Positions 40,880 to 49,880 of a DNA stretch of 64,000 nucleotides are shown here, piece by piece. How positions within the stretch are numbered: position 1 is the first letter of the stretch; each line of letters starts with the position of its first letter. Position numbers and translations under genes: made by a program. This DNA comes from Synergistetes bacterium ADurb.Bin155 (lineage in GTDB: Bacteria; Synergistota; Synergistia; Synergistales; Thermovirgaceae), in NCBI GenBank assembly GCA_002070395.1, contig MWDE01000008.1:1-64000 (forward strand), written 5' to 3'. The notes beneath the pieces are model-generated. The model saw nothing but the letters and a program-made list of their open reading frames with translations. It searched no databases and had not been told where the DNA came from.

Positions 40880-42376
40880 TCAACTATTTTTGCATCCAGT
40901 GATGTTCTTCTTAAAGGCCATCGCCAAAGAAACGACCACAACCCCCAGGAAAAAGGCGCTGATCGGCCTGGTAAGGAAGATCATCGGATCCCCGTTGGAC
41001 ATGATCAGCGACCGCCGCAGGTTCTGTTCGACCATGGGGCCAAGGATCATACCTAGCACAAAGGGACTCCCATGATACCCGAGATTTGTCATGTAATAAC
41101 CGGCTATCCCAAAGAACATCGCTACGAATACATCGAAGATCGAGTTCTGGATAGAGTAGGAGCCAACGCAGCAAAGCAGGAAGATACAGGGGACCAGGTA
41201 CTTTTTCGGGAGCCTTTCGATCTTCACAAAAACATTTGCCAGCCCGAGCCCCACCACCAAGGTGATGATGGAAGCCACGAAGAAGCCCGCGAAAAGTGTA
41301 TTGACCAGCATGGAGCTCTCCAGGAAAAGGCTGGGGCCGGGTTGCAATCCCCAAATGATCAGGGCGCCCAGTATGATAGCGGTCACGGCATCCCCGGGGA
41401 TGCCGAGAGTGAGCATCGGGATGAAAGCACCGCCGCAAACACCGTTGGCCCCCGCTTGGGGTGCCGTTACCCCGATGATGCTGCCCTTGCCGAAACTTTC
41501 CTTGTCCTTGGACCATCTTTTGGCCTCGCCGTATGCTACGAAGGCCGCGATATCTGCCCCGGTCCCGGGCAGGGCGCCAATAAAGGTCCCGATCAGGCTG
41601 GAGCGCAGCATATTCAGAAAAGTGATCTTGATCTCCTTCATCGTCGGGATAATGTCGGTGATCCGCTGGGTTTCCCTCTGTTTTTTATCGAAATCCGGGT
41701 CAGTGATCATGGCCTTGACATTCCGGAAAACCTCAGAAACCGCGAAAAGGCCTATCAGGACGGGAACATAGGAAATACCCCCCGATAACAGGACCGTATC
41801 GAAGGTAAAGCGGGGCACCCCGTCGATGGGATCGATGCCGATCGTCGTGATCAGGATGCCCAGGAAGGCGGAGATCCAGCCCTTCATGGGCGAGTCCGAA
41901 CAGAGGACCGCCACGATGGAAATACCGAAGACGGCAATGGAGAAGTACTCGGGAGCGCCGAATTGGAGAGCCACCTTCGCTATGGCCGGCGACAGGGTCA
42001 CCAGGAAAAGCCAACCCACCATGAGCCCCATGAAGCTGGAGATCTGGGCCAGCCCTATCGCTTTCCCGGCCTTTCCCTGCTTAGTCATGGGGTAACCGTC
42101 AAAACAGAGAGCCGCCGAGGCGGAGGTGCCCGGCGTGTTCCACAGTATGGCGCTGACGGAACCGCCCTGTACCGCCGATATGAAGACGGCCGCCAGGATG
42201 AGCAGCCCCTGCTCGGCAGGGAGCGAAAAGGACAGGGGCACCAGGATGGCGACCGCCATGGTCGCCGTAAGGCCCGGCAGGAAACCCACGATGTAGCCCC
42301 CCAGCACGGAGACGACGGAGAGGAAAAGTAATTGGAAGGTGAAGAAATTGGAAAATCCGGCTAGCAACTGAGACAT
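40880..42376 (-). CDS. tctA: Tripartite tricarboxylate transporter, TctA large permease
   Basis: 498 residues and about 12 hydrophobic segments. The TctA family signature regions are clear: GGYIVGFLPGLTATMAVAIL at the start, TPGTSASAALCFDGYPM, and GALPGTGADIAAFVAYGEAKR in the middle. It forms the main membrane channel of a secondary, binding-protein-dependent importer with TctB (upstream) and TctC. Substrates of this family are carboxylates, including citrate, aromatic and dicarboxylic acids. Its place within a glycyl radical enzyme operon suggests that it imports that enzyme's substrate. Confidence 0.92.
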   Translation of the reverse strand: MSQLLAGFSNFFTFQLLFLSVVSVLGGYIVGFLPGLTATMAVAILVPLSFSLPAEQGLLILAAVFISAVQGGSVSAILWNTPGTSASAALCFDGYPMTKQGKAGKAIGLAQISSFMGLMVGWLFLVTLSPAIAKVALQFGAPEYFSIAVFGISIVAVLCSDSPMKGWISAFLGILITTIGIDPIDGVPRFTFDTVLLSGGISYVPVLIGLFAVSEVFRNVKAMITDPDFDKKQRETQRITDIIPTMKEIKITFLNMLRSSLIGTFIGALPGTGADIAAFVAYGEAKRWSKDKESFGKGSIIGVTAPQAGANGVCGGAFIPMLTLGIPGDAVTAIILGALIIWGLQPGPSLFLESSMLVNTLFAGFFVASIITLVVGLGLANVFVKIERLPKKYLVPCIFLLCCVGSYSIQNSIFDVFVAMFFGIAGYYMTNLGYHGSPFVLGMILGPMVEQNLRRSLIMSNGDPMIFLTRPISAFFLGVVVVSLAMAFKKNITGCKNS

Positions 42377-42388
42377 GGTTCCACTCCT

Positions 42389-42847
42389 TTAGAAAAAGAT
42401 CCCCTTGGGGAGCTGGACCCTGAGGAGCACATTGAAAAGCAGGTAGATACCTATGGAAAGGGTCACACTCAGGGTCACCGACTCCTTAACGGAAAGGGAT
42501 ATGATCCTGCAAAGCAGGAAGGTCACGACCAGGCCCATTACGATGAACCCGCCCAGGTAAAGGATCAGCGAAGCCAGAGCGGCGAGAAGGAAAAAGTAGA
42601 CCAGTTTCCGAGGCGTCGCGCCGCCGGCCTTTTCCTCCGGGGCCGCCTTTATCCTGAAATAGATAGTGGCGATGCTCAGGGGGATCAAGGAAAAGGCGAA
42701 GAGGTTGGGGAAGAAACAGGCGCCGCAGGCATCGGTGATACCTCTCTGTAACAAGGGGTTTCTACCCCCGCTCAGAAACAGGATCGCGACGACAAGGAAG
42801 CAAAAGGCGATTATGATCTCCTGATCCCTCAAGATCTCTTTTCTCAT
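42389..42847 (-). CDS. tctB: Tripartite tricarboxylate transporter, TctB small permease
   Basis: 152 residues with four predicted membrane helices: IIAFCFLVVAILFLSGG, LFAFSLIPLSIATIYF, LVYFFLLAALASLILYLGG and a C-terminal pair. This is the normal size and layout of the poorly conserved TctB subunit. ATG 42847 is preferred to an upstream in-frame ATG that overlaps the activase end. It lies 12 bases before tctA. The spacing implies co-translation. Confidence 0.85.
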   Translation of the reverse strand: MRKEILRDQEIIIAFCFLVVAILFLSGGRNPLLQRGITDACGACFFPNLFAFSLIPLSIATIYFRIKAAPEEKAGGATPRKLVYFFLLAALASLILYLGGFIVMGLVVTFLLCRIISLSVKESVTLSVTLSIGIYLLFNVLLRVQLPKGIFF

Positions 42848-42861
42848 CGAAAGGACTCCCC

Positions 42862-43758
42862 TTAGTTGATCTGTCGGCATGGTACGCCCATGTTTTCAAA
42901 AAGTGCCCTGAAACCATCCATCTCTTCCCGGCTCACCGAGGGGGCTCCTTTCCACGGGTATTCCCTGCCCAAACTTTCGTACTTCTTTTCTCCATACCTG
43001 TGGTAAGCCATCAGTTCCACGGGGGTGCGCCCGGCGTTGTCCCTGACCCACCGGGCGATCCGGCCCATATCCTCCCCGTCGGCGTTGAATCCCGGTATCA
43101 CCGGCACCCTGATCACGACGTCGGGATGAAGAGTGACCAGTTTTTTCAGGTTATCCAGGATGATCCCGCATTCCTGCCCCGTACCGGCCTGGTGGCGTTC
43201 CGGATCTACATGCTTCACATCGTAAAAAATCTGTCCCAGCAGGGGGGAAAGCCTTTCCAGGTGCTCCCAGGCCGCGAAACCGCATGTTTCCATGGCGGTA
43301 TCGATCCCTTCGTGATAACAGGCTTCCAGGAGGGCCTCGGCGAATTGCCATTGCTGCAACGGCTCTCCACCGCTGAGGGTGACCCCACCGCCGGAGCACC
43401 TGTAAAAAGGGATGTCCCTCCTGACGGCCTTCATGACATCTTCGACACCGTACACCTCACCGGAGAAACGAAGGGCGCCGGAGGGACAGGCCTCTATGCA
43501 CTCCCCGCACAGGTCGCATTGGGTCCGGTCGAGGACCAGCGACCCGGAGGGCTCGAAGGACAGAGCCCCTCTGGGACATGCTCCCACACAGGTCCCACAC
43601 CGGATGCAATTCAATTCCGACAGGAAGATCTCTTTTTCCGATCCTTGAGATTCCGGGTTGGAGCACCACCGGCACCGCAGGGGGCAACCCTTGAAAAAGA
43701 CGATCGTCCGAAGCCCCGAACCGTCGTGCAGGGAGTACCGCTGGATATCGAAGATCAT
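42862..43758 (-). CDS. Glycyl radical enzyme activase (radical SAM)
   Basis: 298 residues. The radical SAM motif C-x3-C-x2-C is in FKGCPLRCRWCSNPES. It is followed by two ferredoxin-type clusters (CIRCGTCVGACPRGA and CDLCGECIEACPSGA), the insert typical of activases for glycyl radical dehydratases and lyases rather than PFL itself. SGGEPLQQWQF is the SAM-binding GGE region. It should abstract H from the Gly772 loop of the neighbouring enzyme. ATG 43758 starts MIFDIQRYSLHDG, the classical activase beginning. It lies 13 bases after the enzyme gene. Confidence 0.92.
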   Translation of the reverse strand: MIFDIQRYSLHDGSGLRTIVFFKGCPLRCRWCSNPESQGSEKEIFLSELNCIRCGTCVGACPRGALSFEPSGSLVLDRTQCDLCGECIEACPSGALRFSGEVYGVEDVMKAVRRDIPFYRCSGGGVTLSGGEPLQQWQFAEALLEACYHEGIDTAMETCGFAAWEHLERLSPLLGQIFYDVKHVDPERHQAGTGQECGIILDNLKKLVTLHPDVVIRVPVIPGFNADGEDMGRIARWVRDNAGRTPVELMAYHRYGEKKYESLGREYPWKGAPSVSREEMDGFRALFENMGVPCRQIN

Positions 43759-43771
43759 GGCCGTCTTCTCA

Positions 43772-46165
43772 CTAGAGCTCACAAAATTCCGTCCTCTTGA
43801 TGATGTCGTCCTGGACTTCCTTGTGGAGGGAAGCGAAAAAGGCGCTGTATCCAGCCACCCTAACGAGAAGATTCCTGTATTCCTTCGGTTTTTCTTGGGC
43901 CGCCCGAAGGGTTTCGGCGGAGACACAGTTGACCTGCAGATGCCAAACTCCGGCGTCAAAGGCGCCCCTGATGAGGCCGGCGAATTTCCGCAGGCCCTCG
44001 TCGGAGGAGACGCTGGAGGGATTGATCTTGATGTTCAGCAGGGTGCCGTTCCGAAGCCTGGGGGCATCCATCTTGCCCACCGAACGGAGCATCGCCGTCG
44101 GCCCGTGGGTGTCCATTCCGGGCATGGGCGAGGCGCTGTCGGCGTAGGGCTCCCCGCTTTTCCTCCCCGACGGAAGAGCTCCCACGGCTTTCCCGAAGGC
44201 GATCCCCGAGGTTACCGGGATTATCCCCGCGTCGGCCTGGCCGCCGAAGATATTCTTATAGCGCATCACCGCTTCGTTGCCGGCATGGACGACCCTGGCT
44301 ACAGCCAGGTCCGCCTCATCATCATCATTGCCGTACTTGACGACCTGGTTCAATAAGTAGGCCCTGAGGGTCTCCCATCCTTCAAAGTCCTTCTCCAGGG
44401 CATCCACCAGTTCAGCCAGGGTCACCCTCTTCTCCTCATATACCGCCTTCCTGACAGCGTGCATGGAATCGCCGGCATCGGTCACGCCTATGAGGTTGAC
44501 GGCCGGTCCGAAGTTGTACTTCGCGCCGCCTTGCTGGAGGGTTCTGCCACTGCTTATGCACCCCTCGGTGATCGAGGAAAGGAAGGGGCTCGAGATTATC
44601 TCCGAGTAGGCTTTCTCACCGTAGGCGTTGATCACGAACAGCTGGTCGATCATGTGATCCAGTTGCTTCACGACAGCTTCCTCGAACTTTTCGTAGGTAT
44701 CGAGATCCTCGAGTGAACCCGTTTCAAGCCCGATCCGTTTACCCTTACCCGGGAAAAACCCGTCATTGAAGGCCAGGACGATAGCGACGGGCATGTTGAC
44801 GAAACCGCCCGTCAAATGTACTCCCTCCCCCATGACCCTTGGCTCGACGCATCCCATGAGGGAGAAGTCCCGGGATTCCTCCAGCGAAAGGCCCTTCGCC
44901 GCCAGTGAAAGGGTGATGAGCTCGTCGTTGTAGAATTTCGGATGCCCCGTACCCAACCGGGCGAGCCGGCATGCCGCGGTGAGGAATTTCTCAGGCGTAT
45001 CCCGGTGGATCCTCACTGATACATCGGGCTGGACGAGGAGCAACTCCGACATGGCCTCCAGGCAGAGGTAGGAAAGCTCGTTGGTGGCATCGGTGCCGTC
45101 GGTCCTCCTACCGCCAAGGTTGAGGTTCTGCCATTGGGGAACACCGGCGTACAGCCTGGACGTGGCGGTGCTCACCAGGAGGAGCAACTCGGAGAACTTG
45201 ATAAAGAGACACTCGATCAATTCCAGGGCTTTTCCCTGCTTGTCTTCTTTTAACCCCTCATCGTTTACGTAGTATTCCCAAAGGTACTGGTCGAAGCGCC
45301 CCGGCGAAAGGGAGTGGCCGCTCATTTCGATCCTGACGGCCAGGTGGATGAACCAGAATGACTGTAGGGCTTCATGGAAGGTCTCCGGCCTGTGGGCGGG
45401 CACCCTGGAACAGATCCTGGATATCTCCAGCAACTCCCGCTTTCTCTCAGGGTCCTGCTCCACCAGGCTTTTCTCCTTCGCCAGGTCGGAATACCTTTCC
45501 GCCAGGTTAACCAGTCCCTGGAGCACGATCTCAGCAGCCTCGTAAAATTCCATTTTTTCAACATTCCGCGGGTCAGTTATGTCCACCAGGTCCTTGGCGC
45601 GGCCGATCTCTTCCAGGACGCCCTTGACCCCTTTGCCGAGGATTTTCCCGTAATTGGGGACCACCGTACCGATGCCTTTCTCCAGGAGGGAGAAGTTGTC
45701 GATGATGCAGCTGGGCTGGGTTGGGTAGACATCGGGGTCCTTATAAAGGAAGTCCTTGGTCTCGCAGGGCAGTTGCTTGAACACCCTTTCGTTGATCGTT
45801 TTCCCCTTCCAGAAGGGCAGTATCTCCCGCTCCAATAATTCACGGTCCTCTTTTCGAAGCAGCAGGGGGTCCCATTCCCTGGTCGGCAATTTATCCAATT
45901 CCGCCCCCAGCCAGCCCGACTGCACTTCCGGGAACACTTGGCAGGCGCGGGCGGAAACGGTCGGGGCCCCGACGATCAATTCATTCTCATGGATCTCTAT
46001 GGGCATCGTTTCGAACACCGTTCTCAACGCGATGGCATTCCTGGTCACGAGGGGAAGAGGTGTGTTGGCTTTATGAACTTCGGTCCAGATCCTGGCCCTG
46101 TTGATATCAACGCTTGGGATCGAGTTGATCACCCTGTCCTTCAATGCCTTAACCCTGGGGTTCAA
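43772..46165 (-). CDS. Glycyl radical enzyme of the PFL2-like dehydratase/lyase group, substrate unknown
   Basis: About 797 residues. The thiyl cysteine lies in MGCVEPRV (C439, with catalytic Glu E441). The C-terminal glycyl loop is VRVAGYSAFF (G772). The CVEP pair is shared by glycerol, propanediol and hydroxyproline dehydratases, choline lyase and sulfolyases, and differs from the Cys-Cys of pyruvate formate-lyase. I cannot assign a subgroup: the substrate-side sequence (GIGTVVPNYGKILGKG) lacks the Gly-His seen in several known dehydratases at this point. TTG 46165 after GGGAAGGTGA gives MNPRVKALKDRV, a usual start; an upstream ATG at 46237 would place an RNA hairpin inside the gene. It is co-transcribed with TctABC and its activase. 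Confidence 0.9.
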   Translation of the reverse strand: MNPRVKALKDRVINSIPSVDINRARIWTEVHKANTPLPLVTRNAIALRTVFETMPIEIHENELIVGAPTVSARACQVFPEVQSGWLGAELDKLPTREWDPLLLRKEDRELLEREILPFWKGKTINERVFKQLPCETKDFLYKDPDVYPTQPSCIIDNFSLLEKGIGTVVPNYGKILGKGVKGVLEEIGRAKDLVDITDPRNVEKMEFYEAAEIVLQGLVNLAERYSDLAKEKSLVEQDPERKRELLEISRICSRVPAHRPETFHEALQSFWFIHLAVRIEMSGHSLSPGRFDQYLWEYYVNDEGLKEDKQGKALELIECLFIKFSELLLLVSTATSRLYAGVPQWQNLNLGGRRTDGTDATNELSYLCLEAMSELLLVQPDVSVRIHRDTPEKFLTAACRLARLGTGHPKFYNDELITLSLAAKGLSLEESRDFSLMGCVEPRVMGEGVHLTGGFVNMPVAIVLAFNDGFFPGKGKRIGLETGSLEDLDTYEKFEEAVVKQLDHMIDQLFVINAYGEKAYSEIISSPFLSSITEGCISSGRTLQQGGAKYNFGPAVNLIGVTDAGDSMHAVRKAVYEEKRVTLAELVDALEKDFEGWETLRAYLLNQVVKYGNDDDEADLAVARVVHAGNEAVMRYKNIFGGQADAGIIPVTSGIAFGKAVGALPSGRKSGEPYADSASPMPGMDTHGPTAMLRSVGKMDAPRLRNGTLLNIKINPSSVSSDEGLRKFAGLIRGAFDAGVWHLQVNCVSAETLRAAQEKPKEYRNLLVRVAGYSAFFASLHKEVQDDIIKRTEFCEL

Positions 46166-46194
46166 TTCTGTCACCTTCCCGTAGAGGCGAAATG

Positions 46195-46224
46195 GGGGGC
46201 TCCCGGAATACATTGAGAGCCCCC
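46195..46224 (-). promoter_or_regulatory. Intercistronic hairpin between tctC and the glycyl radical enzyme gene
   Basis: Perfect 8-bp arms GGGGGCTC (46195-46202) and GAGCCCCC (46217-46224) with a 14-base loop. No T tract follows, so it may stabilise the downstream mRNA or partly reduce read-through, allowing different levels of binding protein and enzyme. Confidence 0.55.
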
Positions 46225-46243
46225 GTCGAGATCTCAACTTGCT

Positions 46244-47188
46244 TTACTTTACTGCGTTTTCAAAAACGTCGTTCATCCGGTTAAGCCAATCAGCGAAATC
46301 CCCTCGGTCGAGGTAATTCCACTCGAAGCCCCTATCCTTGAGGAAAGCCCTCGTCGACTCGGACTGGATGGCCTTTCCGAAAAGCCCGGCTAGGGTGTCG
46401 ACGATATCCTTGGGGGTACCCTTAGGGACGCCGATACCCCACCAGGCGCCTATCTCGACAGTTATGCCCTGCTCGTTGAAGGTAGGAGCCTCTTCCCAGG
46501 TCTCCTGCCTCTTCGCGCTGGTAACGCCCAAAATGCGCATCCTGCCGTCGGTCACGAAGGGCAGGATCTCTGAAAAACCGCAGGAAACGGCATCGGCATG
46601 CTTACCGAGGGCCGCCATGATCGCGGGGTTCCCGCCGTCAAAGGGGATGGCGGTGAAATGGACGCCCGATTGTGTCCCTATCAACTTCAACGCGAGATTC
46701 CAGATCGACCCCTCGGAGAGGCTCGCCACTTTCACCTGTTCCGGGTTGCTTTTCACGGCCTCGACAAAATCCGAATAGGTCTTGTAGGGGGAATCGACGG
46801 TTACAGCGATCACCGCCGGGGCGGTCGCGATGAGGGCGACGGGTTCGAAGTCCTTGTAGGAGAACTTGGCGGCTCCGAGAAGGTGCATGATCGAAGATTC
46901 CGTTGTCGCCAGGGTGACGGTGTACCCATCCTTTCGGGCCGTCGACCCATAATTGTGGCCGATGGCGCCGTTGCCGCCCGCCTTGTTCAGGACGACGACA
47001 GACCTGGAAACTTCTTTTTGTACTTCAGCAGCCAGGAGCCTGGCCAAAGTATCTGTCGCACCACCGGGAGCCCAGGGAACAACGAGGGTTATATCCCTGG
47101 CAGGGAACGAAGCTGCTGTAGCAGGGAGCGGGGCGAGAACACAGCTGAAAACGAATAGCAGAACCAGCAAGAACCTCCAGTTGCGCAT
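46244..47188 (-). CDS. tctC: Tripartite tricarboxylate transporter, TctC binding protein
   Basis: 314 residues. A signal peptide (FLLVLLFVFSCVLAPLPATA, cut at ATA-AS) is followed by the TctC/Bug solute-binding fold: ITLVVPWAPGGATDTLARLL at the start, NKAGGNGAIGHNY and IPFDGGNPAIMAALGKHADA. Bug proteins bind carboxylates through two conserved water-bridging loops. It delivers the substrate to TctAB. Start ATG 47188 is preferred because it follows CGGAGGTGTTCG. It is the first structural gene after the regulator, 32 bases away. Confidence 0.92.
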   Translation of the reverse strand: MRNWRFLLVLLFVFSCVLAPLPATAASFPARDITLVVPWAPGGATDTLARLLAAEVQKEVSRSVVVLNKAGGNGAIGHNYGSTARKDGYTVTLATTESSIMHLLGAAKFSYKDFEPVALIATAPAVIAVTVDSPYKTYSDFVEAVKSNPEQVKVASLSEGSIWNLALKLIGTQSGVHFTAIPFDGGNPAIMAALGKHADAVSCGFSEILPFVTDGRMRILGVTSAKRQETWEEAPTFNEQGITVEIGAWWGIGVPKGTPKDIVDTLAGLFGKAIQSESTRAFLKDRGFEWNYLDRGDFADWLNRMNDVFENAVK

Positions 47189-47220
47189 TCCGAACACCTC
47201 CGTCAGATTTGATCACTTCA

Positions 47221-47949
47221 TTACTTGATATCCTTGTATTCCCAAAAGGCAGCCTTTAGGTGCTCTTCCATCTTCAGCTTCGACATCACCGGGTCGTTCC
47301 TTTCGAGGAAGTTCAGCAGATCCCCGTGGTCTTTAAGGCTCCTCAATATGGACTGGCTGTCCTCGGGCCAGATCCTGTAGGCATCCCACAGGTTGAAACC
47401 AATAAGGTCCATTACCTCTTTGAAGATCTTGAAAAGGACCGGGTTCCCCGAAGACCGGGCCAGTTCCATGTGGAACCGAAGATCCGCGTCCTGGTATTTT
47501 TTCAGATCCTTGTCATGGACCGCCTTTTCCATTTCCCCGAAGACAGACCTCAAGATCTTGAAATCCTTTTTCTCCATCCGCCTGGCGGCGTACTCCGTGA
47601 TGACAGGTTCGATGAGAAATCGCGCCAGGTAGGCGTCGTAGGACCCTTCGACCTTTTCCATCTCTTCCAGGTGATCCCAGAAAATGGCCCTGTTGGGAAC
47701 ACCCATCATCGAAGGGACCTTCCTGTTCTGAACAAAAGTGCCTGTCCCGGGGATCCGCCTGATCACTCCAAGAGTGACGAGACCTGACATCGCTTCCCTT
47801 ACGACGGACCTGCTCACCCCGAATATCCTGGTCAATTCGGGTTCGTTCGGAAGCTTGTCGGACTCCTTCAGCGTTCCGTCCTCGATCGCCTCAAGGATCT
47901 GCTTCATGATGCTCGAAGGTTTATTTTCACTGCTGAGTTTTTTGAACAC
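47221..47949 (-). CDS. GntR-family (FadR/FCD type) regulator of the operon
   Basis: 242 residues. The winged helix (about 10-75) reads LPNEPELTRIFGVSRSVVREAM and GVIRRIPGTGTFVQNR. A C-terminal FCD domain (about 90-225) carries DADLRFHMELARSSGNPVLF, with the Asp and His residues that bind a metal and ligand. These regulators usually respond to carboxylic acids or sugar acids, in line with the transporter family here. It heads the operon. A perfect palindrome lies in its promoter, so it likely represses the whole unit. GTG start at 47949. Confidence 0.9.
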   Translation of the reverse strand: MFKKLSSENKPSSIMKQILEAIEDGTLKESDKLPNEPELTRIFGVSRSVVREAMSGLVTLGVIRRIPGTGTFVQNRKVPSMMGVPNRAIFWDHLEEMEKVEGSYDAYLARFLIEPVITEYAARRMEKKDFKILRSVFGEMEKAVHDKDLKKYQDADLRFHMELARSSGNPVLFKIFKEVMDLIGFNLWDAYRIWPEDSQSILRSLKDHGDLLNFLERNDPVMSKLKMEEHLKAAFWEYKDIK

Positions 47950-47978
47950 GCCCGGGACACTTCCTTTTCTTGGAGTTT

Positions 47979-48006
47979 ATCTTATGTCAGACATAAGATT
48001 TGTCAA
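47979..48006 (-). promoter_or_regulatory. Promoter with embedded GntR operator
   Basis: On the minus strand TTGACA (48006-48001) and TAAGAT (47984-47979) form a promoter with a 16-bp spacer. A perfect odd palindrome at 47979-47999 (arms ATCTTATGTC and GACATAAGAT around one base) fills the spacer and the -10 box. FadR-type GntR proteins bind similar short TGTC/GACA half sites. A bound protein would directly block RNA polymerase. Confidence 0.8.
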
Positions 48007-48121
48007 TCCCGGAAGAAGACCTGTTCGGACCCAAAAAAGGGAATTCCGCGTGAAAAGGTCTTTCATCGACCGGGGGTGGAAAACTCTTTTATTGCCCCCA
48101 AAGGGGCTCGGGAGAAGAAAA

Positions 48122-49021
48122 CTAGGTCCTCTCTCCCCTGGCGGCGACGACGATCCCGGCGAGGATGAGCGCGCCGCCGGCGACCTTGGCCGCCGTCAGG
48201 GTCTCTCCGAAGAACAGCCGTGCCAGCAGGGTGGCGCCGATGGGTTCTCCCAGGAGCGCCACGGCCACGACGGTCGCGCTGAGGTACTTCAGCGTCCAGT
48301 TGTAGCTGCTGTGCCCCATTATCTGCGACACCAGGGCCATGCCGAAGAAGGCGCCCCAGGTGCCGCCGCTGAAGCCCCGCAGGGGAAGCCCCAAAGGAGC
48401 GATGACGGCCAGGAGGAACAGACAGGCCGCCCCGTAGCAGAGGAAGGAGTAGACGGGGAGGCTGACCCTAGCCCTGACCACCCGCCCGGTGAGGAAGTAG
48501 CCCGTGGCGAACCATGCCCCCAGGAGCGCCAGCAGGTCGCCTAAAAGCGCCCCGCCCCCCAGGGCGAAGTCCCCGGCGCCTATCACGACGACGCCGATGA
48601 AACTCAACAGGATGCCCGCCCAGGTCGTACCGCTCACCCTGTCGCCGCTGACGAAGGGCGAGAGGATGGCCGTCCACACGGGAATGGTCTGGACGATGAC
48701 CACGCTGCTGGCGATGGAGGTGTAAAAAAGCGACGTGATCCAGGTGGAAAAGTGCAACGCCAGGAAAGCGCCCGCCAGGAGGACCCGGAGGAGGTCACCG
48801 CCTCGCAGGTCGGAAAGTTCGCCCCGGCAGCGCAGCAGCACCAGCGGCGCCATGGCCGCCGTCGCGATCCCCGTGCGGTAGAAGGAGATCACCAGGGGCG
48901 GCGCGTCGGCGAAGCGGGCGAAGATGGAACCCGTCGATATCCCGATCACGCCGAGGGCGAGGATGAGGGCGGGCGCCAGGCGCCTGGGGGGAGAGGGCGT
49001 CATCTCGGGGTCGGCTCCCAT
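48122..49021 (-). CDS. EamA/DMT-family transporter
   Basis: 299 residues with ten predicted membrane helices in two EamA repeats: the first includes SGSIF-like GISTGSIFARFADAPPLVISFYR, split here as GISTGSIFARF and PPLVISFYRTG, and the second ends LGEPIGATLLARLFFGE. Members export amino acids and other metabolites. Substrate unknown. It is the last gene of a minus-strand run with the ZIP transporter. ATG 49021 is used; a second ATG six codons downstream is possible. It ends about 120 bases before the divergent GntR promoter region. Confidence 0.85.
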   Translation of the reverse strand: MGADPEMTPSPPRRLAPALILALGVIGISTGSIFARFADAPPLVISFYRTGIATAAMAPLVLLRCRGELSDLRGGDLLRVLLAGAFLALHFSTWITSLFYTSIASSVVIVQTIPVWTAILSPFVSGDRVSGTTWAGILLSFIGVVVIGAGDFALGGGALLGDLLALLGAWFATGYFLTGRVVRARVSLPVYSFLCYGAACLFLLAVIAPLGLPLRGFSGGTWGAFFGMALVSQIMGHSSYNWTLKYLSATVVAVALLGEPIGATLLARLFFGETLTAAKVAGGALILAGIVVAARGERT

Positions 49022-49034
49022 GGTGGCCAGGACG

Positions 49035-49880
49035 TCACATCATCATCAGCAGGCTCAGGGCCATGAGGGCCATGCCCGCCACGAGGCCGATCAGGCTGTC
49101 GTGTCCCTTGCCGTAGGCCCGGCTCAGGGGGAGCAGTTCGTCGAGGCTGATGTAGACCATGATGCCGGCCACCATGGAGAAGAGGGCCCCGGTGACGGCC
49201 GGCGTGAACTCCCCGCCGCCCACGGCCAGGCGGATGACCCCGTAGGCCACGAGGGCCCCGACGGGCTCGGCCATGCCGCTCAGGAGTGAGTAAATGAAAG
49301 CCTTAAACCTGTCGCCGGTGGCGTAGAAGATCGGCACCGAGACGCTTATACCCTCGGGGATGTTGTGAAGGGCCACGGCCACGGCTATGACGATGCCCAG
49401 GTTGGGGTTCTGCAGGGCGGCGAGGAAGGTGACCAGCCCCTCGGGGAAGTTGTGGATTGCTATGGCCAGGGCTGTGAAGACCCCCGTCCTCAGCATCCCC
49501 TTGTCATGGATATCGCCCTTGGCGGCGGCCTTGGCAGGACCTTTGTGAAGGGAGGCGGTCTCCTCCTCGGTCCTGGCCTCGTGGGGGTTCTCCTCCTGGG
49601 GGATCAGGTAGTCGATGACCCCGATCAGGGCCATCCCCCCGAAGAAAAAGGCCGTGTTCAGCCATTCGCCCCTGACTCCGTAGGCCCCCCTGAGGGAGAT
49701 GGAGCCCTGGAGGAATATCTCCACGAAGGAGACGTAGAGCATAACCCCCGCCGAGAAGCCGGTCGAGACCGAGAGGAAACGGTAGTTGGCCCTGTCGGCG
49801 AAGAAGGCTATCGCGCTGCCGATGCCCGTAGCCATGCCGGCGAGGAGGGTCAGCCCGAAGGCGTAGGCTAAACCGCTCAA
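49035..49880 (-). CDS. zupT: ZIP-family metal transporter (ZupT-like)
   Basis: 281 residues and eight predicted helices. The metal-site motifs of ZupT are present: [27 protein letters not shown] in helix 4 and [13 protein letters not shown] in helix 5, plus GMAEPVGAL. It should import zinc and possibly iron or manganese. The charged loop between helices 3 and 4 ([13 protein letters not shown]) is typical. The TTG start overlaps the stop of the upstream unrecognised gene, so the two are coupled. Confidence 0.88.
   Translation of the reverse strand: MSGLAYAFGLTLLAGMATGIGSAIAFFADRANYRFLSVSTGFSAGVMLYVSFVEIFLQGSISLRGAYGVRGEWLNTAFFFGGMALIGVIDYLIPQEENPHEARTEEETASLHKGPAKAAAKGDIHDKGMLRTGVFTALAIAIHNFPEGLVTFLAALQNPNLGIVIAVAVALHNIPEGISVSVPIFYATGDRFKAFIYSLLSGMAEPVGALVAYGVIRLAVGGGEFTPAVTGALFSMVAGIMVYISLDELLPLSRAYGKGHDSLIGLVAGMALMALSLLMMM

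Noticed and set aside
43759..43959. Extended N-terminus of the glycyl radical activase (67 extra codons)
   Set aside because: The extension overlaps the glycyl radical loop region of the upstream gene. The internal ATG gives the family-typical start MIFDIQRYSLHDG.
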